Of a stretch of 7,483 nucleotides of DNA, positions 1 to 5,473 are shown piece by piece. The notes below the pieces were generated by a model that had not been told where the DNA came from, did not search any database, and saw only the letters and a program-made list of their open reading frames with translations. The stretch is taken from assembly GCA_025351125.1 (NCBI GenBank), contig JANXWN010000001.1:1-7483 (forward strand), read 5' to 3'. The DNA is from Caulobacteraceae bacterium. GTDB lineage: Bacteria > Pseudomonadota > Alphaproteobacteria > Caulobacterales > Caulobacteraceae. The position numbers and the translations under genes were made by a program. Position 1 is the first letter of the stretch. Every line of letters starts with the position of its first letter.

Positions 1-1551
1 TTTATTTCTCTGACGCCCGAAAGCGCCCACATGCTGATGTGGGTGATGAGCGATCGCGCCTTGCCGCGCAGCTTGGCGATGATGGAAGGTTTCGGCGTGC
101 ACACGTTCCGCCTCGTCAACGCGCAAGGCGTGTCGCGTTTCGTCAAATTCCATTGGAAACCGATAAAGGGCGTGAAGTCTTTGGTGTGGGACGAGGCGCA
201 GATTTTGTCGGGTAAGGACTCGGACTTTCACCGCCGCGATCTATTTGAATCCATTGAACGCGGCGACTTTCCGCAGTGGGAATTGGGCCTGCAAATCGTG
301 GAGGAAAGCGACGAATTCAAATTCGATTTTGACCTCCTCGACCCGACAAAACTGATTCCGGAGGAACTGGTGCCGGTGCGACGGGTGGGAAAAATGACCC
401 TCAACCGCAACCCCGACAACTATTTCGCGGAAACCGAGCAGGTCGCCTTTCACACAGGCCACGTGGTTCCGGGGATCGATTTTAGCAATGACCCTCTGCT
501 GCAAGGGCGGCTGTTTTCTTACATCGATACCCAGTTGCGCCGGGTGGGACCGAATTTCGCCGAATTGCCCATCAACCGCCCCCTCGCGGTGGTGGACAAC
601 AACCAACGCGACGCCATGGCCAGGACAACGATAAATCAGGGTCGGGTCGCCTATTTCCCCAACCGTCTAGGCGAAAACCAGCCTGCCCCGGGGCCGGGCG
701 CAAGGCCCGCTTTTGTCAGTTATGCCGAAAAGATCGACGGCGCGAAAATCCGGGCGCGTAGTGATAGTTTCGCCGACCACTTCAGCCAGGCCACGCAGTT
801 TTGGAACAGCATGGCCGACTGGGAGCAAATGCACATTGCAAAAGCCTTCGCTTTCGAACTCAATCAAGTGAAGGCTCAGGTCGTGCGCCACCATGTGGTG
901 AACGAAATTTTGATTAATATCAGCGACGCTCTGGCCAACGCCGTTTCGGCCCTGACCGGGATTAAGATCGCACCGGTTGGCACTGCGCAAAATCCGACGC
1001 CGTCTGCGCCCAGCCCGTCGGGTCCCCTGCGGTCGAACGCGAAAGAGTTAAGCTCTCCGGCGCTGAGCCAAGACAAACCCGGCGATTCGATTACCGGTCG
1101 CAAGATCGCCATTCTGGGTTGCGTTGGGCTGGATGCGGCGGATTTATCAGTGATTAAGAAGGTGATCGGCTCGGCGGGCGGGCTTACGGAACTTGTCGCG
1201 GAGCAGGCCGGAACCGTGACTGACTCGGCCGGCAAATCCCAGATCGTGGACCGCCCGGCGGCGAACGCGTCGTCGGTTTTCTATGATGCGGTGATCATTC
1301 CGGGCGGCACGGCGGCCGTATTGTCGAAATCGGAATGGGCGTCGCGGTTCGTCAACGAAGCCTATCGCCACGGTAAGCCGATCGCGGCGCTCGATGACGG
1401 GGTGGCCTTTTTCGAGGGCTGTCCTTTCGTCGCGCCCCAGCCCGATCAGGGAATTATCGGCGGAGAAGGCAAGGCGGGGGTTGATGACTTGGTGAGAGCT
1501 CTTCTGTCGCACCGCTTTCCGCGACGTCTCGCTGAGCCGGCGCCCGTCTAA
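1..1551 (+). CDS. katE: Large-subunit (clade 2, HPII/KatE-type) catalase, 5' end missing
   Basis: Decomposes H2O2 to water and oxygen in the cytoplasm with a haem cofactor. The frame is open from base 1, so the true start lies upstream. 516 residues are visible against roughly 700-750 for the family, so about 200-240 are missing, including the distal catalytic His. The proximal haem ligand Tyr is visible residue 174, in the motif RLFSY, followed by PNFAELPINRP. A His at residue 151 (AFHTGH) lies exactly 23 residues before it, the same spacing as the His392-Tyr415 cross-linked pair of E. coli HPII. The distance from Tyr to the C-terminus (342 residues) also matches HPII (338). After a Pro/Ser-rich linker (about 325-360), residues 365-505 form the DJ-1/PfpI-like flavodoxin-fold domain (IAILGC, VIIPGG); the nucleophile-elbow Cys is absent (AALDDG), as is normal for these catalases. 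The next gene starts 17 bp downstream, so it probably heads an operon. Confidence 0.96.
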   Translation, partial: FISLTPESAHMLMWVMSDRALPRSLAMMEGFGVHTFRLVNAQGVSRFVKFHWKPIKGVKSLVWDEAQILSGKDSDFHRRDLFESIERGDFPQWELGLQIVEESDEFKFDFDLLDPTKLIPEELVPVRRVGKMTLNRNPDNYFAETEQVAFHTGHVVPGIDFSNDPLLQGRLFSYIDTQLRRVGPNFAELPINRPLAVVDNNQRDAMARTTINQGRVAYFPNRLGENQPAPGPGARPAFVSYAEKIDGAKIRARSDSFADHFSQATQFWNSMADWEQMHIAKAFAFELNQVKAQVVRHHVVNEILINISDALANAVSALTGIKIAPVGTAQNPTPSAPSPSGPLRSNAKELSSPALSQDKPGDSITGRKIAILGCVGLDAADLSVIKKVIGSAGGLTELVAEQAGTVTDSAGKSQIVDRPAANASSVFYDAVIIPGGTAAVLSKSEWASRFVNEAYRHGKPIAALDDGVAFFEGCPFVAPQPDQGIIGGEGKAGVDDLVRALLSHRFPRRLAEPAPV

Positions 1552-1568
1552 GCCATCCGCCGCAGACC

Positions 1569-1856
1569 ATGAACGCCACGTTTGTCACCAATGCTATCGG
1601 CACGGCGGCGGCCGCTATTTCAATAAGCAGTTTTGTTCCGCAGATCCTCGACATGATCAAGACTAAGGACGTGTCGGGTGTTTCGCTGCGCACCTACGCT
1701 TTTACGGTCGTGTCGTTTTCGCTGTGGATCGCCTACGGTTGGCGCCTCGGTTCGTGGCCGGTGGCGGTGGCGAATGCGGCGGCGCTGATCATGGCGGCGA
1801 TCGTTCTGACGCTCAAGTGGCGGTTCGGCCGGCGCCCGTCGACGCAGAGCGATTAG
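1569..1856 (+). CDS. SemiSWEET family sugar transporter (PQ-loop/MtN3)
   Basis: A 95-residue inner-membrane protein with three predicted helices (about 7-27, 43-60, 64-83), the size and layout of bacterial SemiSWEETs, which dimerise to pass sugars down their gradient. The PQ motif is at Pro24-Gln25 (SSFVPQIL) in helix 1, followed by the charged loop KTKDVSGVS. Trp53 and Asn69 are 16 residues apart, the same spacing as the sugar-contacting Trp48/Asn64 pair recalled for the Leptospira protein. The C-terminus is basic then polar (KWRFGRRPSTQSD), consistent with a cytoplasmic tail. The ATG has no convincing Shine-Dalgarno sequence, which suggests translational coupling to the catalase stop 17 bp upstream. 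The flavoprotein gene begins 9 bp after its stop. The substrate cannot be read from sequence. Confidence 0.88.
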   Translation: MNATFVTNAIGTAAAAISISSFVPQILDMIKTKDVSGVSLRTYAFTVVSFSLWIAYGWRLGSWPVAVANAAALIMAAIVLTLKWRFGRRPSTQSD

Positions 1857-1865
1857 AGGGCCGAG

Positions 1866-2747
1866 GTGGAAAGTTTCGACGCCGTGATCGTTGGCGCAGG
1901 ACCGGCGGGATTAACCGCCGCGACCTATTTGGGGCGTTATCGACGCCGCACGCTGGTGCTCGACGGCGGCCCGTCGCGGGCGAGTTGGATCCCCCAGAGC
2001 CATAATACGCCGGGATTTCCAAATGGAGTTGGCGGCCGCGAATTGCTGGCGCGCATGACATCGCAAGCCAAATCCTACGGAGCCGAAATTCGCTCCGGTT
2101 GGGTGAACGCCTTGAACTGCGGCGCTGACGCGTTGCAATTTCGGGTAGACGATCAGTCTGTCGCCGGGCGCTTTGGCGTGTTGGCGACTGGCGTGGTGGA
2201 TCGAAAACCCGACATCGCCGGCCTCGATGACGCCATCCGCCGCGGGGTTGTCCGCATTTGCCCTATCTGCGATGCCTACGAAGCGATTGATCAAACGATC
2301 GGCGTCCTGGGCGATAGCGAACATAGCGTGCAGGAGGCGCTTTTTCTGCGGCACTATTCGGCGCGAGTCACCCTGATATTTCTTGGCGGCGCGCCGCCGG
2401 CGCCGCAACGGCTCGTCGATCAAGGCGTCGCATGGACGACGGCGCAACTAGGGGACATCACCCTTCAGAGCGATGGCGTGCAGATCTCGCGTTCCGGGGC
2501 GGGGGCTTGGACGTTCGAGCGGCTTTATTTGGCTCTCGGAACCCAGCCGGTGGTCGATCTGGCCTTGGCCGCCGGCGCGGCGCGGGACCCGTCCGGTGCT
2601 CTAAGCGTCGACGGTCACCAGAAAACCTCCGTTAGCCGCCTGTATGCCGCAGGCGATGTCGTCAGGGGGTTGAACCAAATCGTCGTCGGCGCGGCGGAAG
2701 CGGCCATCGCTGCAACCGATATCCACAATCGATTGAGGGCGGAGTAG
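1866..2747 (+). CDS. FAD-dependent thioredoxin-reductase-like oxidoreductase with CPxC dithiol
   Basis: A 293-residue flavoprotein of the class II pyridine-nucleotide-disulfide oxidoreductase fold. The N-terminal FAD Rossmann motif is GAGPAG (10-15); LATGVVDRKP (106-115) closes the first FAD half; a redox-active Cys132-Pro-Ile-Cys135-Asp sits where thioredoxin reductase has CATC; the second FAD motif is AAGDVV (261-266), followed by NQIVVGAAEAAIAA. The GTG start at 1866 is chosen because AGAGGG at 1855-1860 lies 5 bp upstream and the Rossmann fold begins directly after it. The NADPH half is unusual: where thioredoxin reductases have GxGxxA the protein reads GDSEHS (149-154), and no HRR-type 2'-phosphate motif follows. 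It is therefore unlikely to be the housekeeping TrxB; alternatives are a dithiol oxidase or a reductase with another electron donor. It is last in the operon with catalase and SemiSWEET. The substrate is unknown. Confidence 0.88.
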   Translation: MESFDAVIVGAGPAGLTAATYLGRYRRRTLVLDGGPSRASWIPQSHNTPGFPNGVGGRELLARMTSQAKSYGAEIRSGWVNALNCGADALQFRVDDQSVAGRFGVLATGVVDRKPDIAGLDDAIRRGVVRICPICDAYEAIDQTIGVLGDSEHSVQEALFLRHYSARVTLIFLGGAPPAPQRLVDQGVAWTTAQLGDITLQSDGVQISRSGAGAWTFERLYLALGTQPVVDLALAAGAARDPSGALSVDGHQKTSVSRLYAAGDVVRGLNQIVVGAAEAAIAATDIHNRLRAE

Positions 2748-2795
2748 GACGCTTGGCCTAAGCGATGAATTCGGTTGATTGGGCGATTTTATAAG

Positions 2796-2807
2796 CCCGG
2801 CGCCGGG
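2796..2807. other. 12-bp perfect GC palindrome upstream of the small stress gene
   Basis: CCCGGCGCCGGG is a perfect palindrome 48 bp after the flavoprotein stop; its last two bases are the first two of the predicted EcfG -35 box. It could be part of a weak terminator for the upstream operon or an operator. No T-run follows directly, so the role is uncertain. Confidence 0.35.
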
Positions 2808-2830
2808 AACCCTTCGGGTCCAACGATGTT
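2806..2830 (+). promoter_or_regulatory. EcfG-like general-stress promoter of the His-rich small protein
   Basis: GGAAC (2806-2810), 16 bp, then TGTT (2827-2830). The alphaproteobacterial EcfG/RpoE2/SigT consensus is GGAAC-N16-17-CGTT, so the -35 is perfect, extended to GGAACC, and the -10 has one mismatch. Transcription would begin near 2837, giving a leader of about 26 nt that includes the GGAG ribosome site. Confidence 0.6.
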
Positions 2831-2862
2831 GATTGCGCAAGGGGGTTTTTTTGGAGATCACA

Positions 2863-3051
2863 ATGCCGAAAGCAGCACACACCCAGGCGGCGGACCATCA
2901 CGACAGCGCGGCGAAGTCACACCGGCAGGCCGCGTCCAGTCATGACAAGGGCGATAAATCCGCCGCCAAAAAGCACTCCACGGATGCGCACGGCCATTCA
3001 ACGAAAGCACACGAGAGTTCCAAGACGGCTCACGGCAAAAGCGCCAGCTAA
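2863..3051 (+). CDS. Small His/Lys/Ala/Ser-rich hydrophilic protein, probable stress protein
   Basis: A 62-residue, very hydrophilic protein made almost entirely of His, Ala, Ser, Lys, Asp and Thr, with no membrane segment and no Cys or Trp. The second half carries an imperfect repeat of about 9-10 residues (HSTDAHGHSTKAHESSKTAHG). The ATG at 2863 is preferred over an in-frame TTG at 2833 because GGAG (2853-2856) sits 6 bp upstream of it and the predicted transcript start lies downstream of the TTG. Similar short His/Ala/Lys-rich proteins are widespread in proteobacteria without assigned function; the composition suggests a disordered, possibly metal- or nucleic-acid-binding, desiccation-type protein. 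That role is inference. Its EcfG-like promoter and the hairpin directly downstream make it look like a single-gene transcription unit. Confidence 0.8.
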   Translation: MPKAAHTQAADHHDSAAKSHRQAASSHDKGDKSAAKKHSTDAHGHSTKAHESSKTAHGKSAS

Positions 3052-3061
3052 TCCAAGAAGC

Positions 3062-3102
3062 GCGCGCCGTGCGGCTCCAATGCCTGGAGCCGCACGGTGC
3101 GT
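3062..3102 (+). terminator. Strong hairpin terminator after the small His-rich gene
   Basis: An uninterrupted 13-bp GC-rich stem (CCGTGCGGCTCCA at 3067-3079 with its complement at 3085-3097) around a 5-nt loop, extendable to 18 bp with two G-U pairs. It starts 10 bp after the stop codon. The 3' side has only a poor T stretch (GTCTGCTTTG), so it is either an inefficient intrinsic terminator or an mRNA-stabilising hairpin. Confidence 0.7.
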
Positions 3103-3214
3103 CTGCTTTGCGAACCGACGGCGGCTGTTTAACGCCTCACACCGTCCGCAACTTAAAAATTCCGTGCGCGTTCTCGCGAGGACGCGTTCGGGGCATCAGC
3201 TACCGATCGCGGCG

Positions 3215-3240
3215 CGGACGTCATTGCCGCAAAGGTCGTT
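3215..3240 (+). promoter_or_regulatory. Weak candidate EcfG-like promoter of the split-barrel gene
   Basis: CGGAC (3215-3219), 17 bp, then CGTT (3237-3240), ending 37 bp before the ATG at 3278. The -10 is perfect and the position is right, but the -35 has two mismatches to GGAAC. It is listed because the gene belongs to a family often controlled by general stress systems; the motif alone is weak. Confidence 0.22.
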
Positions 3241-3277
3241 GATCGACCGGTCTCAACGCGAAATATGGAGTATCGCA

Positions 3278-3799
3278 ATGAAGCACGACCTCACGCCGCT
3301 GGAAGCGGAAACAAGACTGTGGTCCGAGATTGGACACGCCCGGTTTGGCATGTTGGGGCTGGCGCAGCATTCCTCCGGCAGCCATTTTCAACCCATGACG
3401 GCTTTTGGCGAACCCGACACCCGTGAGATTTGGTTTTACACGCGCCGGGACTCCGCGTTGGCGCGCGCGGTCGCCGACGACGGGGCGGATGCCGTGTTTT
3501 TGGTGCAATCTAAAGATCAGGACGTTCAGGCGTCGATAACCGGTTCTCTGCGCGTGAAGCACGACCAAGCACACATCGAACGACATTGGAACGCCATGGT
3601 GGCGGCGTGGTTTCCCGGTGGTAAGCAAGACCCGATGCTGACCCTGTTGCGTTTCGAGGCGCGGGATGCCGAGGTATGGATAACCCAAGGCGGTCCGGTG
3701 AAACTGGCTTGGGAAGTCTCCAAGGCCCTGGCGACGCACAAAACGCCGGACGTTGGCGATCACGCGCGTGTCGAATTAACAGCAAGTCGCTTGGCCTGA
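3278..3799 (+). CDS. General-stress pyridoxamine 5'-phosphate oxidase-like FMN-binding split-barrel protein
   Basis: A 173-residue cytoplasmic protein of the general stress protein 26 branch of the PNPOx-like split barrel (Pyrid_ox_like type). Visible family features in order: N-terminal helix (DLTPLEAETRLWSEIGHARFG at about 4-24), strand GSHFQPMTAF (34-43), IWFYTRRDS (51-59), the cofactor-side strand SITGSLRV (86-93), the characteristic HWNAMVAAWFPGG (103-115), then LLRFEARDAEVW (123-134). Family members bind FMN or F420-like cofactors; a reaction is not established for this branch. The open frame extends upstream to 2942, but the ATG at 3278 is chosen because GGAG (3267-3270) lies 7 bp before it and homology begins there; the upstream part overlaps the small gene and its hairpin. 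It is convergent with the DTFPASDP gene. Confidence 0.9.
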   Translation: MKHDLTPLEAETRLWSEIGHARFGMLGLAQHSSGSHFQPMTAFGEPDTREIWFYTRRDSALARAVADDGADAVFLVQSKDQDVQASITGSLRVKHDQAHIERHWNAMVAAWFPGGKQDPMLTLLRFEARDAEVWITQGGPVKLAWEVSKALATHKTPDVGDHARVELTASRLA

Positions 3800-3808
3800 T
3801 CGACCGCC

Positions 3809-3828
3809 AAGACCCACCGGCGGGTCTT
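3809..3828. terminator. Bidirectional hairpin between convergent genes
   Basis: AAGACCC (3809-3815) and GGGTCTT (3822-3828) form a 7-bp stem with a 6-nt loop, 9 bp after the split-barrel stop and 31 bp beyond the end of the minus-strand small gene. The position between converging genes suggests shared termination. The T tract is only two bases on the plus strand, so strength is uncertain. Confidence 0.5.
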
Positions 3829-3859
3829 CGCAAGCAGGCGGCCCGATGTGTTCTTCTGG

Positions 3860-4060
3860 CTAGGTTATCTGTTTTGCGCTAACCGGATCGCTGGCTGGAA
3901 ATGTGTCGTCGAGGGCGTCGTCAAGCGAGTCCTCGGCGCGCTTTTTCGTTTCCGCCGTCCGGTTTGAAAGCCCCGCGGCCTTACTGGCGGCGGACCGTTT
4001 GGCGTTTCCCTGGTCCGTGGAAGGTTTTGCGCGGCGCGGCGCCTTCGACCCGTCGGTCAT
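3860..4060 (-). CDS. Small hydrophilic protein with C-terminal DTFPASDP motif
   Basis: A 66-residue protein: a basic Lys/Arg/Ala/Ser-rich N-terminal half followed by an acidic segment EDSLDDALDDTFPASDPVS near the C-terminus. This acidic 'LDxALxDTFPASDPVS' ending is a recurring, uncharacterised signature of short alphaproteobacterial proteins. The start is placed at the ATG at 4060 rather than further upstream in the same frame: GGAG lies 7 bp before it, the frame upstream overlaps the topoisomerase gene, and a putative promoter lies between. The opposed charge of the two halves suggests an intrinsically disordered protein, perhaps binding nucleic acid or a partner; this is inference. It lies 52 bp downstream of the topoisomerase IB stop on the same strand. 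Confidence 0.78.
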   Translation of the reverse strand: MTDGSKAPRRAKPSTDQGNAKRSAASKAAGLSNRTAETKKRAEDSLDDALDDTFPASDPVSAKQIT

Positions 4061-4104
4061 GACATAGCTCCAACCCTGTCGGGCCCTCGTAGGCCTGGAG
4101 TTCA

Positions 4105-4129
4105 AACCACGGTTACGGTGGACGGTTCC
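4105..4129 (-). promoter_or_regulatory. EcfG-like promoter of the DTFPASDP gene
   Basis: Read on the minus strand: GGAAC (4129-4125), 16 bp, then GGTT (4108-4105). The -35 is perfect, with the GGAACC extension; the -10 has one mismatch to CGTT. The -35 and much of the spacer lie inside the last codons of the topoisomerase IB gene. The -10 ends 44 bp before the ATG at 4060. Confidence 0.55.
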
Positions 4130-5306
4130 CCGGGCGCCTGATCTCGGCGGCCGCTCGGGCGGCCGACGCCATGTCGGATCCGACGCGCCCGGACAAGAAG
4201 GCAATGATCGCCTTTTCTTCATCCGGCATAGTGTCCAGCTGCAGGTCTTCGAACGAGGCTACGTCGATCGCATTGCCCAGCTTTAGGTCGCCGGCCAGAA
4301 AAGCTTCCACGATTGCCGGGTGTGTATAGCTTTTCAAGCAAATCGCCGGTGTATTGCCCAAGCGCGCGGCGACGTGCCGGATCGCCGCCAGCAGGGCATG
4401 CTTACGCTCCGAAACCTTCGTCGGGGCGTTTGTCGAAAGGACGAGCGCCGCGAGGCAGGTCGCCGCCCAAGTGCGGAAATCCTTGGCGGAGATATCGCCG
4501 CCGGTCACAGTCGTCAGATAATGATTCACATCGGTCGAAGATACGGTTTGCACCGCGCCTTCGTCATCGCGGTATTGGAAAAGATTCTGTCCCGGTAAAT
4601 CCTGACATTTTCGTATTATGCCGGCAACGCGCCGATCACTGAGGCTCAACTGCCACGTTTTGCCGCTTTTGCCTTTAAAGTGAAATTCGATCTGGGCGCC
4701 CTCGATCGCCAGATGCCGATTGCGCAGCGTGGTCAAACCGAAGCTCTTATTCTCGCGCGCGTAGGCGACATTGCCGACGCGGATCATGGTTTTTTCCAGC
4801 AAGTAGATGACCGTCGCGATGACTTTATCGCGGCCCAAGCCGGGGGCGCTCATATCTTTGCGGACTTTTTCCCGCAGCGTCGGCAGGGATTGGGCGAACG
4901 CCACAACATGATCGAACTTGGCGGCGTCTCGTGTGTTGCGAAAGCGTGCATGATAGCGGTACTGGCGGCGACCTTTTTGATCGACGCCGGTGGCCTGCAA
5001 ATGACCTTGGGGGGAAGCACATATCCACACCTGCGCCCATGCCGGGGGGATCGCCAAGGCCTTGATACGGTTTAGCGTCGCGGTTTCGACTAGCCGGCGG
5101 CCATCGGGTTCGCGATAGACAAAACCGCGTCCGGTCCTCTGTCGCGAAAGCCCTGGTTGACCAGCATTAACATAGGTCAAACCGGCCTCTGCGGCGCTTT
5201 CCCGGGCGGGTAGACGCGCGTCAGAGCTTAGGTCGTGCGTCGTCGGACCGGTGGTCGGCGGGCCCAAATAATCCCCAGCGATAGGATGAGCGCGCTTTGA
5301 CGTCAT
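4113..5306 (-). CDS. DNA topoisomerase IB (eukaryote/poxvirus-like)
   Basis: A 397-residue topoisomerase that relaxes supercoils by nicking one strand through a 3'-phosphotyrosyl link, without ATP. All expected catalytic positions are visible: Arg176 in IRVGN, Lys213 in KGKSGK, Arg278 in DFRTW, Asn318 in LGNTP (replacing the His of eukaryotic enzymes, as in the Deinococcus enzyme), and nucleophile Tyr327 in KSYTHP. The N-terminal DNA-clamp domain is recognisable from about residue 43 (LTYVNAGQPGLSRQRTGRGF) through IPPAWAQVWIC, HLQATG and RRQYRYH. Residues 1-42 are poorly conserved; the ATG at 5306 lacks a good ribosome site, but no better start is seen. Length fits the bacterial family with a short tail. 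The gene is divergent from the exported hydrolase and has an EcfG-like promoter candidate upstream. No terminator is visible before the small gene downstream, so readthrough is possible. Confidence 0.95.
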   Translation of the reverse strand: MTSKRAHPIAGDYLGPPTTGPTTHDLSSDARLPARESAAEAGLTYVNAGQPGLSRQRTGRGFVYREPDGRRLVETATLNRIKALAIPPAWAQVWICASPQGHLQATGVDQKGRRQYRYHARFRNTRDAAKFDHVVAFAQSLPTLREKVRKDMSAPGLGRDKVIATVIYLLEKTMIRVGNVAYARENKSFGLTTLRNRHLAIEGAQIEFHFKGKSGKTWQLSLSDRRVAGIIRKCQDLPGQNLFQYRDDEGAVQTVSSTDVNHYLTTVTGGDISAKDFRTWAATCLAALVLSTNAPTKVSERKHALLAAIRHVAARLGNTPAICLKSYTHPAIVEAFLAGDLKLGNAIDVASFEDLQLDTMPDEEKAIIAFLSGRVGSDMASAARAAAEIRRPGNRPP

Positions 5307-5343
5307 ATCGTTGCAATTTTCAGCCTACTTTTAATGGGACCCA

Positions 5344-5368
5344 AACGCGCGTCGCAGGGGTTTGATCC
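5344..5368 (-). promoter_or_regulatory. EcfG-like promoter of topoisomerase IB
   Basis: Read on the minus strand: GGATC (5368-5364), 16 bp, then CGTT (5347-5344). One mismatch in the -35 and a perfect -10. The -10 ends 37 bp before the ATG at 5306. It is the weakest of the four like-spaced sites at the -35, but orientation and distance are right. Confidence 0.45.
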
Positions 5369-5404
5369 GTCGTCCCGCCACCGCGGCGATGAACAGCGAC
5401 GCCC

Positions 5405-5429
5405 GGAACCGTGACTAAGCTTTCGCGTT
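5405..5429 (+). promoter_or_regulatory. EcfG promoter of the exported alpha/beta hydrolase, exact consensus
   Basis: GGAAC (5405-5409), 16 bp, CGTT (5426-5429): an exact match to the EcfG consensus, with the extended GGAACC form. The -10 ends 44 bp before the ATG at 5474, giving a predicted leader of about 38 nt. A 12-bp perfect palindrome CACGGCGCCGTG (5437-5448) lies at the start of that leader and could fold in the transcript. Confidence 0.7.
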
Positions 5430-5473
5430 AGGGCGACACGGCGCCGTGGGCGCTCAGCAATCTGGGCCGATCA

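Noticed and set aside
2833..2862. TTG start for the small His-rich protein
   Set aside because: It would lie upstream of the predicted transcript start and lacks a ribosome site; the ATG at 2863 has GGAG at 6 bp.
2942..3277. Upstream in-frame extension of the split-barrel protein (open frame from 2942)
   Set aside because: It overlaps the small His-rich gene and its 3' hairpin, has Arg-rich non-homologous content, and a good ribosome site precedes the ATG at 3278 where family homology begins.
4061..4222. N-terminal extension of the DTFPASDP protein up to 4222
   Set aside because: The extra 54 residues overlap the topoisomerase gene out of frame, are Arg/Pro-rich like shadow translation, and the GGAG-preceded ATG at 4060 fits the family length.
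4680..5075. Plus-strand 131-codon open frame inside the topoisomerase gene
   Set aside because: It is antisense to well-conserved topoisomerase IB catalytic segments and shows no independent motif or ribosome site.
5437..5448. CACGGCGCCGTG and the similar CCCGGCGCCGGG at 2796-2807 as a shared operator
   Set aside because: Both share a CGGCGCCG core near EcfG-like promoters, but their positions relative to the promoters differ (one after the -10, one at the -35) and such palindromes are expected in GC-rich DNA.
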